Assembly: GCF_003991225.1 (NCBI RefSeq)
Contig: NZ_JTFC01000006.1
Coordinates: 1 to 64,000, forward strand
Length of the DNA: 64,000 nucleotides
From: Candidatus Kurthia intestinigallinarum
Lineage (GTDB): Bacteria; Bacillota; Bacilli; Bacillales_A; Planococcaceae
Direction of reading: 5' to 3'
Part shown: in pieces, positions 48,857-57,919 of the stretch
Numbering within the stretch: position 1 is the first letter of the stretch
How the letters are laid out: every line of letters begins with the position of its first letter
The notes under the pieces: generated by a model
Told to the model about the DNA's origin: nothing
What the model saw: the letters and a program-made list of their open reading frames with translations, nothing else
The model's database searches: none
Program-made: the position numbers and the translations under genes

Positions 48857-49420
48857 TTAGTCTGTGTAACCACTTGTTACTAAATCAAGTTTTCCTGTTT
48901 CAGGATCAATTACTAAGCCATGTACAGGAATTTCTTTTGATACTAATGGGTGGTTACGGATAACGTCTACACTATGTTCAACGTTTTTCGTTACATCGCC
49001 AAAGCCTTTTAGCCATTGGTTTAAGTCAACGCCAGAATATTGAACGTTTTTAATTGTTTCTGCGCTGATGCCACGTTGTTTCATATTTTCTAGGACAACT
49101 GCTGGATCTACGGCACTCATACCGCAGTCATAGTGACCAACAACGAAGATTTCATCTGCTTGTAGAGCATAGATTGCAACAAGAAGACTACGCATGATAC
49201 CACCGAATGGGTGACTCACTGTTGCGCCAGCACTTTTAACCATTTTTACATCCCCATTATGAATGTTCATTGCTTTTGGTAAAAGTTCTACAAGGCGCGT
49301 ATCCATACACGTTAAGATTACATAGTGCTTGTCTGGATATTTGCTTGTGATGTAAGGTTCATATTCTTTTTCTTCTACGAACGTACCGTTAAAATCTAAA
49401 ATATCATCTAATACTGCCAT
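48857..49420 (-). CDS. Beta-carbonic anhydrase
   Basis: Zinc enzyme for CO2/bicarbonate conversion, 187 residues, the same length as B. subtilis YtiB. Zinc ligands are visible: Cys38 with the Asp40-Arg42 pair in 'LTCMDTR', and His96 and Cys99 in 'VGHYDCGM'. Bicarbonate made here could feed carboxylations such as PurK. AAAGGGGG lies upstream of the ATG on the minus strand. It is monocistronic and ends at repeat C. Confidence 0.93.
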   Translation of the reverse strand: MAVLDDILDFNGTFVEEKEYEPYITSKYPDKHYVILTCMDTRLVELLPKAMNIHNGDVKMVKSAGATVSHPFGGIMRSLLVAIYALQADEIFVVGHYDCGMSAVDPAVVLENMKQRGISAETIKNVQYSGVDLNQWLKGFGDVTKNVEHSVDVIRNHPLVSKEIPVHGLVIDPETGKLDLVTSGYTD

Positions 49421-49603
49421 TATGATATTTCCCCCTTTATGTCAGAAAAAATCTGAATTTGTGTTAGTACACATTTTTTATTGTATCGAAAATTAGTATA
49501 AAAATATATTACTTTGACACAAATTAGACAATAATGGCGTTGGACTATAAAATTTTGTGTATTTATCAGAAAGTTTGAAAAATAAAGTGCTATATAACAG
49601 AAA

Positions 49604-49634
49604 TAAAAAAACATGCTTCGGCATGTTTTTTTTG
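49604..49634. terminator. Hairpin terminator downstream of mreBH
   Basis: ACATGC/GCATGT with a TTCG loop on the plus strand is flanked by A and T runs. It ends the mreBH unit on the minus strand. Confidence 0.88.
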
Positions 49635-49639
49635 CTGGA

Positions 49640-50647
49640 CTATTTGATTTTTGATTTTGATACTAAATCAAGTGAGTCGATTGAGCGACCTGTACCGATG
49701 GCAACAGATTCAAGTGGAGACGGGGCAAGATGAACAGGAACTAATAATACTTCACGTAACCATTCTGTCATGCCTTTAAGTAATGAACCGCCACCTGTAA
49801 GAACAACGCCTTCCTCGACAATGTCCCCGGCTAGTTCTGGTGGACAGTTTTCAAGAGAGCGACGAATCATTTCTAAAATAGAAAGCATTGATTCTTTTAA
49901 GCATTCTTGAATTTCAGTAGAAGTGATTGTCACTGCTTGTGGTAAGCCACGTACGATATCGCGACCACTAACAGTCATTTCTTCTTCTGTGTGCTCAACT
50001 GGCGCATAGCCAATCTCTTTTTTTAGACGCTCTGCAGTCGGAATACCGATAAGAACGCTATATTTTTGACGTATATAGTGAACGATTTCTTCATTAAAGC
50101 GGTCGCCACCAATTTTTAATGTATTGGATGTCACGATACCACCAAATGAAATGATGCCAACTTCTGTTGTGCCACCGCCGATATCGACGATTACACTAGC
50201 AATTGGTTCTTGAATAGGTAAATCTGCACCGATAGCCGCTGCGACAGGCTCGTCAATTAAAAAGACGTCCTTTGCACCGCATTGTGTTGCAGCATCTTTA
50301 ATCGCTAGGCGCTCTACAGATGTTGCTCCAGATGGCGCACAAATTACGACATTTGGTTTGCGAAATGATGTGCCGTTTTTAATTGCACGATCTAGAACTG
50401 TTTTTAACATGGCTACAGTCATATCAAAATCTGCAATGACGCCATCGCGTAGTGGACGAGATACCACGATTGCAGGTGGCGTTTTGCCAATCATTGCTTG
50501 GGCTTCTGTGCCAATCGCAATAACTTCTTTCGTGTTTTTATTCATTGCTATAACTGAAGGCTCATTAATAATGATGCCGTTGTTTTTTGTGTAAACGAGT
50601 GTGTTTGCTGTACCTAAATCGATGCCGATTGCTGTGCTAGAAAACAT
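49640..50647 (-). CDS. mreBH: Cell-shape protein MreBH (actin-like)
   Basis: A 335-residue bacterial actin that forms dynamic filaments under the membrane and directs cell wall synthesis; in B. subtilis MreBH directs the hydrolase LytE. ATPase motifs are '[13 protein letters not shown]' (7-19), '[11 protein letters not shown]'-type '[18 protein letters not shown]' near 164-181 and '[11 protein letters not shown]' near 289. '[19 protein letters not shown]' and the start '[12 protein letters not shown]' are closer to MreBH than to Mbl or MreB. Start 50647 has GGAGGGG 7 nt upstream; an 11-residue longer frame is rejected. Confidence 0.92.
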   Translation of the reverse strand: MFSSTAIGIDLGTANTLVYTKNNGIIINEPSVIAMNKNTKEVIAIGTEAQAMIGKTPPAIVVSRPLRDGVIADFDMTVAMLKTVLDRAIKNGTSFRKPNVVICAPSGATSVERLAIKDAATQCGAKDVFLIDEPVAAAIGADLPIQEPIASVIVDIGGGTTEVGIISFGGIVTSNTLKIGGDRFNEEIVHYIRQKYSVLIGIPTAERLKKEIGYAPVEHTEEEMTVSGRDIVRGLPQAVTITSTEIQECLKESMLSILEMIRRSLENCPPELAGDIVEEGVVLTGGGSLLKGMTEWLREVLLVPVHLAPSPLESVAIGTGRSIDSLDLVSKSKIK

Positions 50648-50874
50648 GTTTAAACCCCTCCTAAGGCAATACAAATCCATTGTAGATTAAAGTATAAAGC
50701 ATAACCAGATATTTTTGTATACGCCAATCCTCATAGAACGGATTTTACTAGGTCGAAAATATCTTTTAAATCCCTTTAAATGGGTCTATTTCATACTATT
50801 AATCCTTTTAAAATAATGAATGATACTAAAATGTAATACAAACTTAAAAAAGGTCATATTGATTCAAAAAGACT

Positions 50875-50914
50875 AAAAAAACAGCAAACGCAACTATCCG
50901 CGTTTGCTGTTTTG
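50875..50914. terminator. Terminator of the second M29 aminopeptidase gene
   Basis: AAAACAGCAAACG pairs with CGTTTGCTGTTTT; on the minus strand it is followed by a T-rich run. The rest of the gap 50648-50874 holds no clear gene. Confidence 0.88.
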
Positions 50915-50928
50915 AAGTTTATTCCTTA

Positions 50929-52161
50929 TTAAAAGGCCCAGTTACCCTTACGGAAAACAGGCTCTGTTGTGCCATCTTCTAGTACACCATCGATATCCAT
51001 ATCTGCACAGCCAATCATAAAGTCTACATGCACAAGACTACGATTTAAGCCGTTTGCTTTTAATTCTTCTTGTGACATCGTTGTTCCACCTTCGATACAA
51101 AATGCATATGCGCTACCAATCGCAATATGGTTTGATGCATTTTCGTCGAATAATGTGTTGTAAAAAAGAATGCCTGAATTTGAAATAGGTGAATCATGTG
51201 GCACTAATGCAACCTCACCTAAATAATGTGAGCCTTCATCTGTAGCAACTAAATTTTTCAAAATGTCTTCGCCTTCTTCAGCTTTTACATCGACGATACG
51301 ACCATTTTCAAAGGTTACTGTAAAGTTATCGATTAAGTTACCGCTATAGTTAAGTGGCTTTTTCGATGTTACATAGCCATTAACACCATCCCATTGTGGT
51401 GCTGTAAATACTTCTTCTGTTGGGATATTGGCCATGAAGTCAAAGCCTTTTTCATTTACGGCACCACCGCCACTCCATACATGTGTTTTTGGAAGCTCGA
51501 TTGTTAAGTCTGTACCGGGTGCTGTATAGTGTAATGCTTTGTAGTGCTTATCATTTAAAAATGCTACTTTTTCAGATAATGTCGCATCATGCTGTTTCCA
51601 TGCAGCAACAGGATCTTGTAAGTCTGCTCGTGTTGCTTTAAACATCGCATCCCATAATGCATTCACTTGTTCATCTTCGGGTAGGTCAGGGAATACTTTT
51701 GCTGCCCATGCGTCAGTTGGCGCTGCCATGACCGTCCAGCTGATTTTGTTTGCTTGTGAATATTCACGGTATTTACTTAATGCTTGGCCCATCGCTTTAT
51801 TAGCGCGAGCTACGTAGTCCGGATTGACCCCTTTTAGTAAGTCAGGGCTTTGTGATTTTACGGTAATGAAGGCCGCGCCGTGGTCTGCTAGCCATTCTTT
51901 TTCTGCTGCTTGCCATTCCGGGAAGAAATCAAACGAATCTTCTGGTGCATAGTCGTAGCGCATACGTGTAAGTGCATCATCATAATAGTTAACGAAAACA
52001 TTTTTTGCGCCGACCTCATATGCTTTTTTTGTTAGTGCACGAGCAAGTGGTACATTTTCTACGGAGATATTTAAAAATAAATATTGATTTTTCTGTAAAT
52101 TTGCGCCGATTTTAATGCCTAATTCAGCATAATTTTCAAGTTTTTGTCGAAAATCGTTCAT
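50929..52161 (-). CDS. Aminopeptidase, peptidase family M29, second copy
   Basis: A 410-residue paralogue of the protein at 43030-44262, exactly the same length and with matching landmarks: 'FITVKSQSPDLLKGV', 'LHYTAPGTDLTIELPKTHVW', 'NIPTEEVFTAP', 'LFYNTLFDENASNHIAIGSAYA' and the C-terminal 'DMDIDGVLEDGT.PVFRKG.WAF'. Clear divergence outside the motifs argues for an old duplication. The two may differ in peptide preference. It is monocistronic; GAGGATG on the minus strand precedes the ATG by 8 nt. Confidence 0.93.
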   Translation of the reverse strand: MNDFRQKLENYAELGIKIGANLQKNQYLFLNISVENVPLARALTKKAYEVGAKNVFVNYYDDALTRMRYDYAPEDSFDFFPEWQAAEKEWLADHGAAFITVKSQSPDLLKGVNPDYVARANKAMGQALSKYREYSQANKISWTVMAAPTDAWAAKVFPDLPEDEQVNALWDAMFKATRADLQDPVAAWKQHDATLSEKVAFLNDKHYKALHYTAPGTDLTIELPKTHVWSGGGAVNEKGFDFMANIPTEEVFTAPQWDGVNGYVTSKKPLNYSGNLIDNFTVTFENGRIVDVKAEEGEDILKNLVATDEGSHYLGEVALVPHDSPISNSGILFYNTLFDENASNHIAIGSAYAFCIEGGTTMSQEELKANGLNRSLVHVDFMIGCADMDIDGVLEDGTTEPVFRKGNWAF

Positions 52162-52378
52162 GCAAAATCATCCTCTTCATATATAATTGAGTTACAGTTT
52201 CATTGTAACAATTTCGGATAGCGAATTAAAGAATCTTTGTCTTCTTTGTCGCTTTATGTAAAATAAAGTAATAATATTGGGTATAAAGATAAATTTAATA
52301 TTTCGAATGTGAAACTTTCTTAATATCTATCATTAGCTACCGAAATAAACAAAAGAACGAGAACTTGGAGGTACGGAT

Positions 52379-53182
52379 ATGGACATATCATCAGTATTTG
52401 GGATTGTACTCGGCTTTGTTGCTTTACTTGTCGGTATGACAATGAAGGGTGTAACACCGGATGCGTTATTAAACCCAGCAGCAATTTTAATCATCATCTT
52501 AGGAACAATTGCTACAGTTGTCATTGCATTCCCAGGAAATGAATTAAAACGAATTCCGAAACTATTAAAAATTATTTTCACAAATAATAAATTAGCAAAT
52601 GATGTAGAGCTAATTAAAATGTTTTCTAGTTGGGCAGACTTAGCACGTCGCGAAGGGTTACTAGCACTTGAAAGTAAAACAAATGAAATTGATGATCCAT
52701 TTTTGAAAAATGGCTTAACATTAGCAATTGATGGTCAAAATGCAGATTACATTCGCGATGTGTTAACGGAAGAAGTAGAAGCAATGGAAGAGCGTCACCA
52801 CGCTGGAGCACATATTTTCACGCAAGCTGGTACATATGCGCCGACTCTAGGGGTACTTGGAGCCGTTGTCGGATTAATTGCTGCACTGAAAGATATGACC
52901 GATATTGAAAAGCTAGGTCATGCCATTTCGGCGGCGTTTATTGCTACATTACTTGGTATTTTTACAGGTTATGTACTATGGCACCCATTTGCGAATAAAT
53001 TAAAACGTAAATCTGCTATAGAAGCAAAACAAAAAAATATGATGATTGAAGGAATTCTGTCAGTGCTAGAAGGGGAGGCTCCTCGCGTCATTGAACAAAA
53101 ATTAGCATCATTCTTAACGAAAGATGAGCGTGCTAAAATTATGAATGAAAGCGAGGCGGGTGGCCTTGGCAAAGAAGACTAA
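52379..53182 (+). CDS. motA: Flagellar motor stator protein MotA
   Basis: Membrane subunit of the proton-driven flagellar stator. The 267-residue protein has four hydrophobic segments (about 5-25, 33-50, 148-170, 180-200) and a long cytoplasmic loop with 'LARREGLLALE' near 83-93 and charged helices that touch the rotor. Pro/Gly residues in 'YAPTLGVLGAVVGLI' are typical. GGAGGT precedes the ATG. A sigma-D-like element (accgaaat near 52338) is only a weak match. motB overlaps its end. Confidence 0.95.
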   Translation: MDISSVFGIVLGFVALLVGMTMKGVTPDALLNPAAILIIILGTIATVVIAFPGNELKRIPKLLKIIFTNNKLANDVELIKMFSSWADLARREGLLALESKTNEIDDPFLKNGLTLAIDGQNADYIRDVLTEEVEAMEERHHAGAHIFTQAGTYAPTLGVLGAVVGLIAALKDMTDIEKLGHAISAAFIATLLGIFTGYVLWHPFANKLKRKSAIEAKQKNMMIEGILSVLEGEAPRVIEQKLASFLTKDERAKIMNESEAGGLGKED

Positions 53183-53951
53183 GAAGAAAAAAGAAGAGGA
53201 AGAAATTCCAGAAGCATGGCTCTTGCCATATTCGGATTTATTAACGCTATTATTAGCACTTTTTATCGTATTGTTTGCGATGAGTTCAGTCGATGCACAA
53301 AAGATGGCCGCATTATCGCAAGTCTTTAATGAAGTATTTGATGGTGGACAAGGCGTGATGGATAATCCTTCTCCTACCGAACCAATGACTACAAAGACAA
53401 CCGAAGTAACAGAGCAAGTACAAGCTTATATGAAAGATCAGGCGGAGTTGAGTAATATTCAAGATGATGTCGAGAACTATATAGCTGTCAACGAGCTCGA
53501 AAATCAGTTTTCAACGGAAATGACCGATGATGGCTTACTCATTACAATTCGTGATAGCGTACTGTTTGAATCAGGAGCTGCTGAAATCGGCGACAAAAAT
53601 CTTAAGGTTGCAAAGGATTTATCGAAACTGTTAATTTTCGATAAGCAACGTCCGGTGATGGTAACGGGTTATACCGATAATATACCAGCACAGGGTGGTA
53701 AGTATGATAGCAACTGGGAGCTAAGCGTTATGCGTGCAGTTAATTTCTTAAGTGTATTAATTAATACGAATGATAAACTAGATCCGAAATATTTTAGTGC
53801 CAAAGGATATGGCGAAAACAATCCAATTGCTTCAAATAAAACGGAAGCAGGGCGCGAGAAAAATCGTCGTGTAGAAGTGTTAATTCAACCGTTAGTTGAA
53901 AAAGATGGTACAAAAAAAGAAGTAAATATTGAAGCAGACGCAACAAAATAA
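53166..53951 (+). CDS. motB: Flagellar motor stator protein MotB
   Basis: Couples proton flow to rotation and anchors the stator to peptidoglycan. The 261 residues include a basic N-terminus, a single membrane segment with the essential Asp24 in 'LLPYSDLLTLLLALF', a plug/linker region, and a C-terminal OmpA-like domain (about 125-245) with 'VTGYTDNIPAQGG' and 'NRRVEVLI'. The start is TTG 53166, with GAGGCGGG upstream; the longer frame from 53145 has no site. It overlaps motA by 17 bp. Confidence 0.94.
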   Translation: MAKKTKKKKEEEEIPEAWLLPYSDLLTLLLALFIVLFAMSSVDAQKMAALSQVFNEVFDGGQGVMDNPSPTEPMTTKTTEVTEQVQAYMKDQAELSNIQDDVENYIAVNELENQFSTEMTDDGLLITIRDSVLFESGAAEIGDKNLKVAKDLSKLLIFDKQRPVMVTGYTDNIPAQGGKYDSNWELSVMRAVNFLSVLINTNDKLDPKYFSAKGYGENNPIASNKTEAGREKNRRVEVLIQPLVEKDGTKKEVNIEADATK

Positions 53952-53957
53952 GCGACA

Positions 53958-53995
53958 TAAAAAAAGGAACCGCCTTGGCGATTCCTTTTTTTATG
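53958..53995. terminator. Bidirectional terminator between motB and dhaM
   Basis: AAAAAAAGGAA pairs with TTCCTTTTTTT around a G/C-rich loop, with T runs on both strands. Confidence 0.92.
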
Positions 53996-54358
53996 TTATT
54001 TAAACGTAATAGGCGCAAGCTGTGCGAGTACATCTTCTTTTGATGTATCAATTTGTAATAACGTTGCTGCGCCGTAGCTTCCTTCGACAAGAGGGGCATC
54101 GATAATTGTAATTTCCTTTGTCGTCATTTCATCGGCCATGTCTAAGTTCATTTTTGCGCTGCCTAAGTCATAAAATGCAAGCAATTCATCCGCAGCATTG
54201 GCTTCAATAGCGGCTAAAATATCTTCAAAGTTTGTGCCAATACCATCTGCTGTACCACCAGCAAATGTCACAGGTACATCAGGTGCGACCTGGGCGATAA
54301 TTTTCGGAACACCGCGTGCAACGTCGGCACTATGTGAGACAATAATTAATCCAATCAT
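53996..54358 (-). CDS. dhaM: PTS-dependent dihydroxyacetone kinase subunit DhaM
   Basis: Carries phosphate from HPr to the ADP bound in DhaL. At 120 residues it contains only the mannose-type EIIA domain, with the active His9 in 'LIIVSHSADVARG'; E. coli DhaM has extra HPr and EI domains. Other family features are 'GGTADGIGTNFEDI' near 34-47 and 'SAPLVEG'-like 'DAPLVEGSYGAA' near 87-98. The ATG overlaps the dhaL stop (ATGA), the last gene of the operon. Confidence 0.94.
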   Translation of the reverse strand: MIGLIIVSHSADVARGVPKIIAQVAPDVPVTFAGGTADGIGTNFEDILAAIEANAADELLAFYDLGSAKMNLDMADEMTTKEITIIDAPLVEGSYGAATLLQIDTSKEDVLAQLAPITFK

Positions 54359-54927
54359 TCCACCACGTCCTTTAGTAGAGCTTCAAATAATAATTTTGAC
54401 GAGGCCGCGCCAGGATCAATTTCACCAATTGAGCGCTCACCAACGAATGAGGCACGCCCTTTTGTAGCCTGCATGTTTGTTGTCGCATTAAAGGCTTCTG
54501 CGAGCTGCTGTGCATCAAATTTTTCTGAAAGTGGTATCCACACATCCAGCATCGTTTTTTCACCTGCCACAGCTTTACCGCGTTTTTGAATACCCGCAAC
54601 ACCCGCTTTAATTAGCGGCTGTACATCAAACTCTGTCGCATCACCAGCTGCCTTCGCCATTTCCATAAAGGCTGTGCCATAAAGCGGACCAGATGCGCCT
54701 CCAACGGTACTAATCCATTTCATTGCTGCTGTCTTAAATGCCTCACCAAGCGTTTTAGGAGGTGTATCAAGTAACGCATTTTTCAACTGTTCTGCACCAC
54801 GGGCCATATTATTACCATGGTCCCCGTCCCCGATAATGCGGTCATATTCACTCAGTGCCGCTTTGTGTTCGATAAGGGCATCACAAAAATCATTTAGCCA
54901 CGCGACGGTACGATCTACTGTTAACAT
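54355..54927 (-). CDS. dhaL: Dihydroxyacetone kinase ADP-binding subunit DhaL
   Basis: Holds ADP/ATP and phosphorylates dihydroxyacetone bound to DhaK. The 190 residues show the nucleotide/magnesium motifs 'IIGDGDHGNNMARG' near 32-45 (Asp ligands) and 'STVGGASGPLYGTAF' near 71-85, and 'DPGAASS' near 175. The start is ATG 54927 ('MLTVDRTVAW') with AAGGAGGAG 5-6 nt upstream; a 6-residue longer frame covers that site and is rejected. Confidence 0.95.
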   Translation of the reverse strand: MLTVDRTVAWLNDFCDALIEHKAALSEYDRIIGDGDHGNNMARGAEQLKNALLDTPPKTLGEAFKTAAMKWISTVGGASGPLYGTAFMEMAKAAGDATEFDVQPLIKAGVAGIQKRGKAVAGEKTMLDVWIPLSEKFDAQQLAEAFNATTNMQATKGRASFVGERSIGEIDPGAASSKLLFEALLKDVVE

Positions 54928-54938
54928 AAAACTCCTCC

Positions 54939-55922
54939 TTACCATGCAGGTGCATCAGTGTGTTGATTTAAGTAATCCAGCCACTGTGCATCTGCTAGTT
55001 CAAATAATGTAAGTGACATGCCAGCCATATCAATAGCCGTCATATAATTGCCAAGTTTTTTATAGACCACTTCATAACCACGTTCTTCTAGTAACGTTAG
55101 TACGTCATTTGCGAAAATATATTGCTCCATTAGTGGTGTAGCACCCATGCCATTAAATAAGACGGCAACTTTTTTCGATGACCATGATGTTTCTTCTTCT
55201 AATTTATCTAGGAGTTCCACAGCAATTTCACGAGATGATTTTAATTCCTCGCGGCGATATCCTGGCTCGCCATGAATACCGATGCCAAACTCCATTTCTG
55301 TCGCACTCAATTCAAATCCTGGCTTGCCAACTTCAGGTACTGTCGCTGGAGAAATCGCAAAGCCAACAGAGGCTAGATGTGTCACAACATTGTCAGCGAG
55401 TGCTTTAATGTCGGTAAGACGAGCACCATTTTTTGCTGCTGCACCGAGCACCTTATGCATGAATAATGTACCGGCAACGCCGCGGCGTCCCTCTGTAAAG
55501 CTACTATCAAATACAGCGACATCATCATTTACAATCACAAAATCAACGTCAATGCCTTCCATTTCGGCTAAATCCTTCGCCATTTCAAAATTCATACAGT
55601 CACCACTGTAGTTTTTAATGACAAGAAAAACACCGGCGCCTGTGTGTACAGCTTTAATTGCGGCTAAAATCTGATCTGGTGTCGGCGATGTGAATACTTG
55701 TCCACAAACCGCTGCATCTAGTAAGCCATCACCAACAAACCCTGCGTGTGCCGGCTCATGTCCACTACCACCGCCGGAAATAATCGCGACTTTACCATCC
55801 TGTGGCGTACGACGTGCAATGACGTGTGTGTCTTTAAGTAGTTGCACATCCTCATGAATTTGCACAAAGCCTGCTAACATTTCTGTTACGACATCACTTG
55901 GGTTATTCAAAATCTTTTTCAT
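54939..55922 (-). CDS. dhaK: Dihydroxyacetone kinase substrate-binding subunit DhaK
   Basis: Binds dihydroxyacetone covalently through a His and accepts phosphate from DhaL-ATP. The 327-residue protein starts 'MKKILNNPSDVVTEMLAGF' and shows 'SGGGSGHEPAH' near 49-59 and the hemiaminal His in 'GIGIHGEPG' near 217. ATG 55922 gives 7 nt from AGGAGG; the adjacent ATG 55925 gives 4. Together with DhaL and DhaM it links glycerol or dihydroxyacetone use to the PTS. Confidence 0.95.
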   Translation of the reverse strand: MKKILNNPSDVVTEMLAGFVQIHEDVQLLKDTHVIARRTPQDGKVAIISGGGSGHEPAHAGFVGDGLLDAAVCGQVFTSPTPDQILAAIKAVHTGAGVFLVIKNYSGDCMNFEMAKDLAEMEGIDVDFVIVNDDVAVFDSSFTEGRRGVAGTLFMHKVLGAAAKNGARLTDIKALADNVVTHLASVGFAISPATVPEVGKPGFELSATEMEFGIGIHGEPGYRREELKSSREIAVELLDKLEEETSWSSKKVAVLFNGMGATPLMEQYIFANDVLTLLEERGYEVVYKKLGNYMTAIDMAGMSLTLFELADAQWLDYLNQHTDAPAW

Positions 55923-55953
55923 CATCTAACCTCCTAGAATTTGTCTTATCTTT

Positions 55954-55982
55954 ATAGTATGCGCTTGCACGCTTTGATGCAA
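55954..55982 (-). promoter_or_regulatory. dha operon promoter with overlapping cre-like site
   Basis: On the minus strand TTGCAT (55977-55982) and TACTAT (55954-55959) have a 17-bp spacer. A 14-base stretch that covers the -10 box (55956-55969, minus strand TGCAAGCGCATACT) matches the cre core TGNAANCGNTNWCA at 12 of 14. Carbon-catabolite repression by CcpA is plausible but not shown. Confidence 0.5.
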
Positions 55983-55994
55983 AAAATAGCCATA

Positions 55995-56034
55995 CAAAAA
56001 AGAGACAGCCCAATTTGGGCTGTCTCTTTTTTGA
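55995..56034. terminator. Terminator after the YfkK-like gene
   Basis: A perfect stem (aaaaaagagacagccca with tgggctgtctctttttt), T-tailed on both strands, lies downstream of the minus-strand DUF1128 gene and upstream of dhaK. Confidence 0.9.
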
Positions 56035-56048
56035 CATATAGTGAACGA

Positions 56049-56270
56049 TTATTTACGAAGTGAGCCTAGTTCAGATACGATGGCGTGCATTTCGCTTAAG
56101 CTGAATGAGTCACGTTTCATAACTAGATTGTATAAATCTAATAAATCCTCGTAGTTTGATTGGTCAAAGCTTTCAGGACGCATTGCATCGGCATTTACCA
56201 TACGTAATTTGTCTTTTAATGCATCAATAATATGATGGATATTTTCCACTGATGGTTCGTTTAAATTCAC
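56049..56270 (-). CDS. yfkK: DUF1128 family protein (YfkK-like)
   Basis: A 73-residue protein with the UPF0435/YfkK pattern 'IDALKDKLRMVNADAM' near 15-30 and 'YEDLLDLYNLVMKRDSFSLSEM' near 40-61. No function is known to me. The start is GTG 56270 on the minus strand, with AAAGGATG upstream. Its neighbours yfkI, yfkH and an MFS gene like yfkF also match the B. subtilis yfk region, which supports the name. Confidence 0.88.
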   Translation of the reverse strand: MNLNEPSVENIHHIIDALKDKLRMVNADAMRPESFDQSNYEDLLDLYNLVMKRDSFSLSEMHAIVSELGSLRK

Positions 56271-56387
56271 TCGAATCTCATCCTTTCATTTTAGCTATAT
56301 GTATCATTTCACGCTCGAAAAAGAATGTCAACGTCTTAACGCAAATCTTTCTTGCGTGAAATATGACTTTCAGAGGACAGAGCAAGC

Positions 56388-56413
56388 GTTTTATTGGTAA
56401 AGTAGAAGGGTAA
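56388..56413 (+). promoter_or_regulatory. Sigma-B-type promoter of yfkI-yfkH
   Basis: GTTTTA (56388-56393), a 14-bp spacer and GGGTAA (56408-56413) match the general-stress sigma-B consensus (GTTTWW, 12-15, GGGWAW). In B. subtilis the yfkJ-yfkI-yfkH operon is sigma-B-dependent, which agrees. Confidence 0.75.
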
Positions 56414-56459
56414 ACTACTACATAGTAGAATATTTTGGAAAAGTTTGGAGGAAGCAATT

Positions 56460-56807
56460 ATGGCGAACAAATTTGTAGCAGGTATTGCATTAGGAGCAGT
56501 AGCAGGAGCAGTAATCAGCTTACTGGACCGTCAAACACGACAAGAAACTACACAAAAGCTGAAAAGTGCTTCAGCAACTATTCAACATTACGCTGCTAAC
56601 CGTGATGAACTGAAAGACAATCTTTTAGCGAAGGTGGATGCTGTGCAAACAGTGTACAACCGCATTGCAGAAGATAAAGATTACTACTTAGAAAAAATCG
56701 AAGAAGTGAAGGCGCTGACGCCACAAGTAAAAGCGTTTGTTTCGGACACGAAAGAAGCTTTTGCTGAAGAGGCACCAACGGTCACTTCAGATGACACAGC
56801 GAAATAA
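56460..56807 (+). CDS. YtxH-like protein (YfkI-like)
   Basis: A 115-residue protein with an N-terminal hydrophobic segment ('FVAGIALGAVAGAVISLL', about 4-21), which may be a membrane anchor, then a Lys/Gln/Glu-rich helical part and an acidic tail. This is the YtxH/YfkI layout of general stress proteins. ATG 56460 is set by GGAGGAA at 56447-56453; a five-residue longer frame overlaps the site. It is followed after 52 bp by yfkH. Function is unknown. Confidence 0.82.
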   Translation: MANKFVAGIALGAVAGAVISLLDRQTRQETTQKLKSASATIQHYAANRDELKDNLLAKVDAVQTVYNRIAEDKDYYLEKIEEVKALTPQVKAFVSDTKEAFAEEAPTVTSDDTAK

Positions 56808-56859
56808 TGTAGCGAATAATGCGATTCACCTGTCATTCTGAATAGAAGGAGGAGTGCCG

Positions 56860-57834
56860 GTGGGGAAGAAAAAGAAAAACGTGAAAAAGCGTAAAGGACC
56901 ATCATCTGAAGTATTCGATAAAGTAAAAATGCTGCAAATTGAAAAAAAACATCTACAAGATGTGCATAAGCCTCAATACGACCTAACCACATGGAAAGGA
57001 TTTATACAGGGCTTTATTCAAAAAGTCACGCAAGCCGATTTATCTGGCATGGGTGCGCAGCTCGCATACTTCTTCTTATTATCGCTTTTTCCATTATTGA
57101 TTTTCGTCATGACACTTGTGCCGTTTTTAAATTTACCACAAGAGCAAGTGTATACGATGATGAAAGAGTTATTACCAGAGCAAGTGTATTCGCTCATTGG
57201 TGATACATTAAAAGATGTACTTGAAAACCGTAATGGTGGCTTATTATCAGTCGGTATTTTAGCGACATTATGGTCTGCTTCAAACGGTGTGAATGCATTA
57301 ATTAAATCATTGAATCAATCTTATGGTAAGGCAGAAACACGACCATTTATCATCGCTCGTTCGATGTCGGTTGTGTTTACACTCGTACTTATTCTATTAG
57401 TCGTTGTTGCGTTAATTTTACCAGTGTTTGGTTCACAAATCGGTCATTTCCTAGCAAATACAATCGGCCTTGGTGAACAGTTCGGCGCTATCTTTGATAA
57501 GTTCCGTATTTTACTACCACCACTTGTCATTTTCTGTGGTCTTGTATTTATGTATTGGTTAGGACCGAATGTGAAGATGTACTTACGTAGTGCTATTCCA
57601 GGAGCTATCGTTTCGACGGTTTGCTGGTTAGTCATTTCATATGTCTTCTCAATTTATATTAATAACTTCTCAAACTATTCTGCAACGTATGGCAGTATCG
57701 GGGGGATTATTATCCTCATGTTATGGCTCTATATCACCGGCATGGTCCTCATGATTGGTGGCCTTGTGAATGCGATTATGCAGGAGCGAAAAGAGCAGAT
57801 TGATACGCGTCGACGTCGATTATCCGCGCAATAA
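56860..57834 (+). CDS. YihY/BrkB family inner-membrane protein (YfkH-like)
   Basis: A 324-residue membrane protein. A Lys-rich N-terminus ('MGKKKKNVKKRKG') is followed by about six hydrophobic segments, 'LSGMGAQLAYFFLLSLFPLLIF' (split near 60-82) and the C-terminal 'GSIGGIIILMLWLYITGMVLMIGG', typical of the YihY/UPF0761 group (once called BrkB or RNase BN, an assignment later withdrawn). GTG 56860 has AAGGAGG 6-7 nt upstream. Expected to be part of the sigma-B unit with yfkI. Confidence 0.88.
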   Translation: MGKKKKNVKKRKGPSSEVFDKVKMLQIEKKHLQDVHKPQYDLTTWKGFIQGFIQKVTQADLSGMGAQLAYFFLLSLFPLLIFVMTLVPFLNLPQEQVYTMMKELLPEQVYSLIGDTLKDVLENRNGGLLSVGILATLWSASNGVNALIKSLNQSYGKAETRPFIIARSMSVVFTLVLILLVVVALILPVFGSQIGHFLANTIGLGEQFGAIFDKFRILLPPLVIFCGLVFMYWLGPNVKMYLRSAIPGAIVSTVCWLVISYVFSIYINNFSNYSATYGSIGGIIILMLWLYITGMVLMIGGLVNAIMQERKEQIDTRRRRLSAQ

Positions 57835-57842
57835 ATAAAAAA

Positions 57843-57888
57843 CAAAAACACCTTCAAAGCTTGCATGCTTTGAAGGTGTTTTTTGTAT
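57843..57888. terminator. Bidirectional terminator between yfkH and the P-type ATPase gene
   Basis: ACACCTTCAAAGC pairs with GCTTTGAAGGTGT, with A and T runs on both sides. Confidence 0.92.
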
Positions 57889-57919
57889 GAGGAGAAAGGC
57901 GGTTGAACCTTCTCTTTTA

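Noticed and set aside
49420-49614. 64-residue open frame upstream of the carbonic anhydrase gene (minus)
   Set aside because: It is Phe/Tyr/Ile-rich from AT-rich intergenic DNA, has no good ribosome site and lies across the mreBH terminator.
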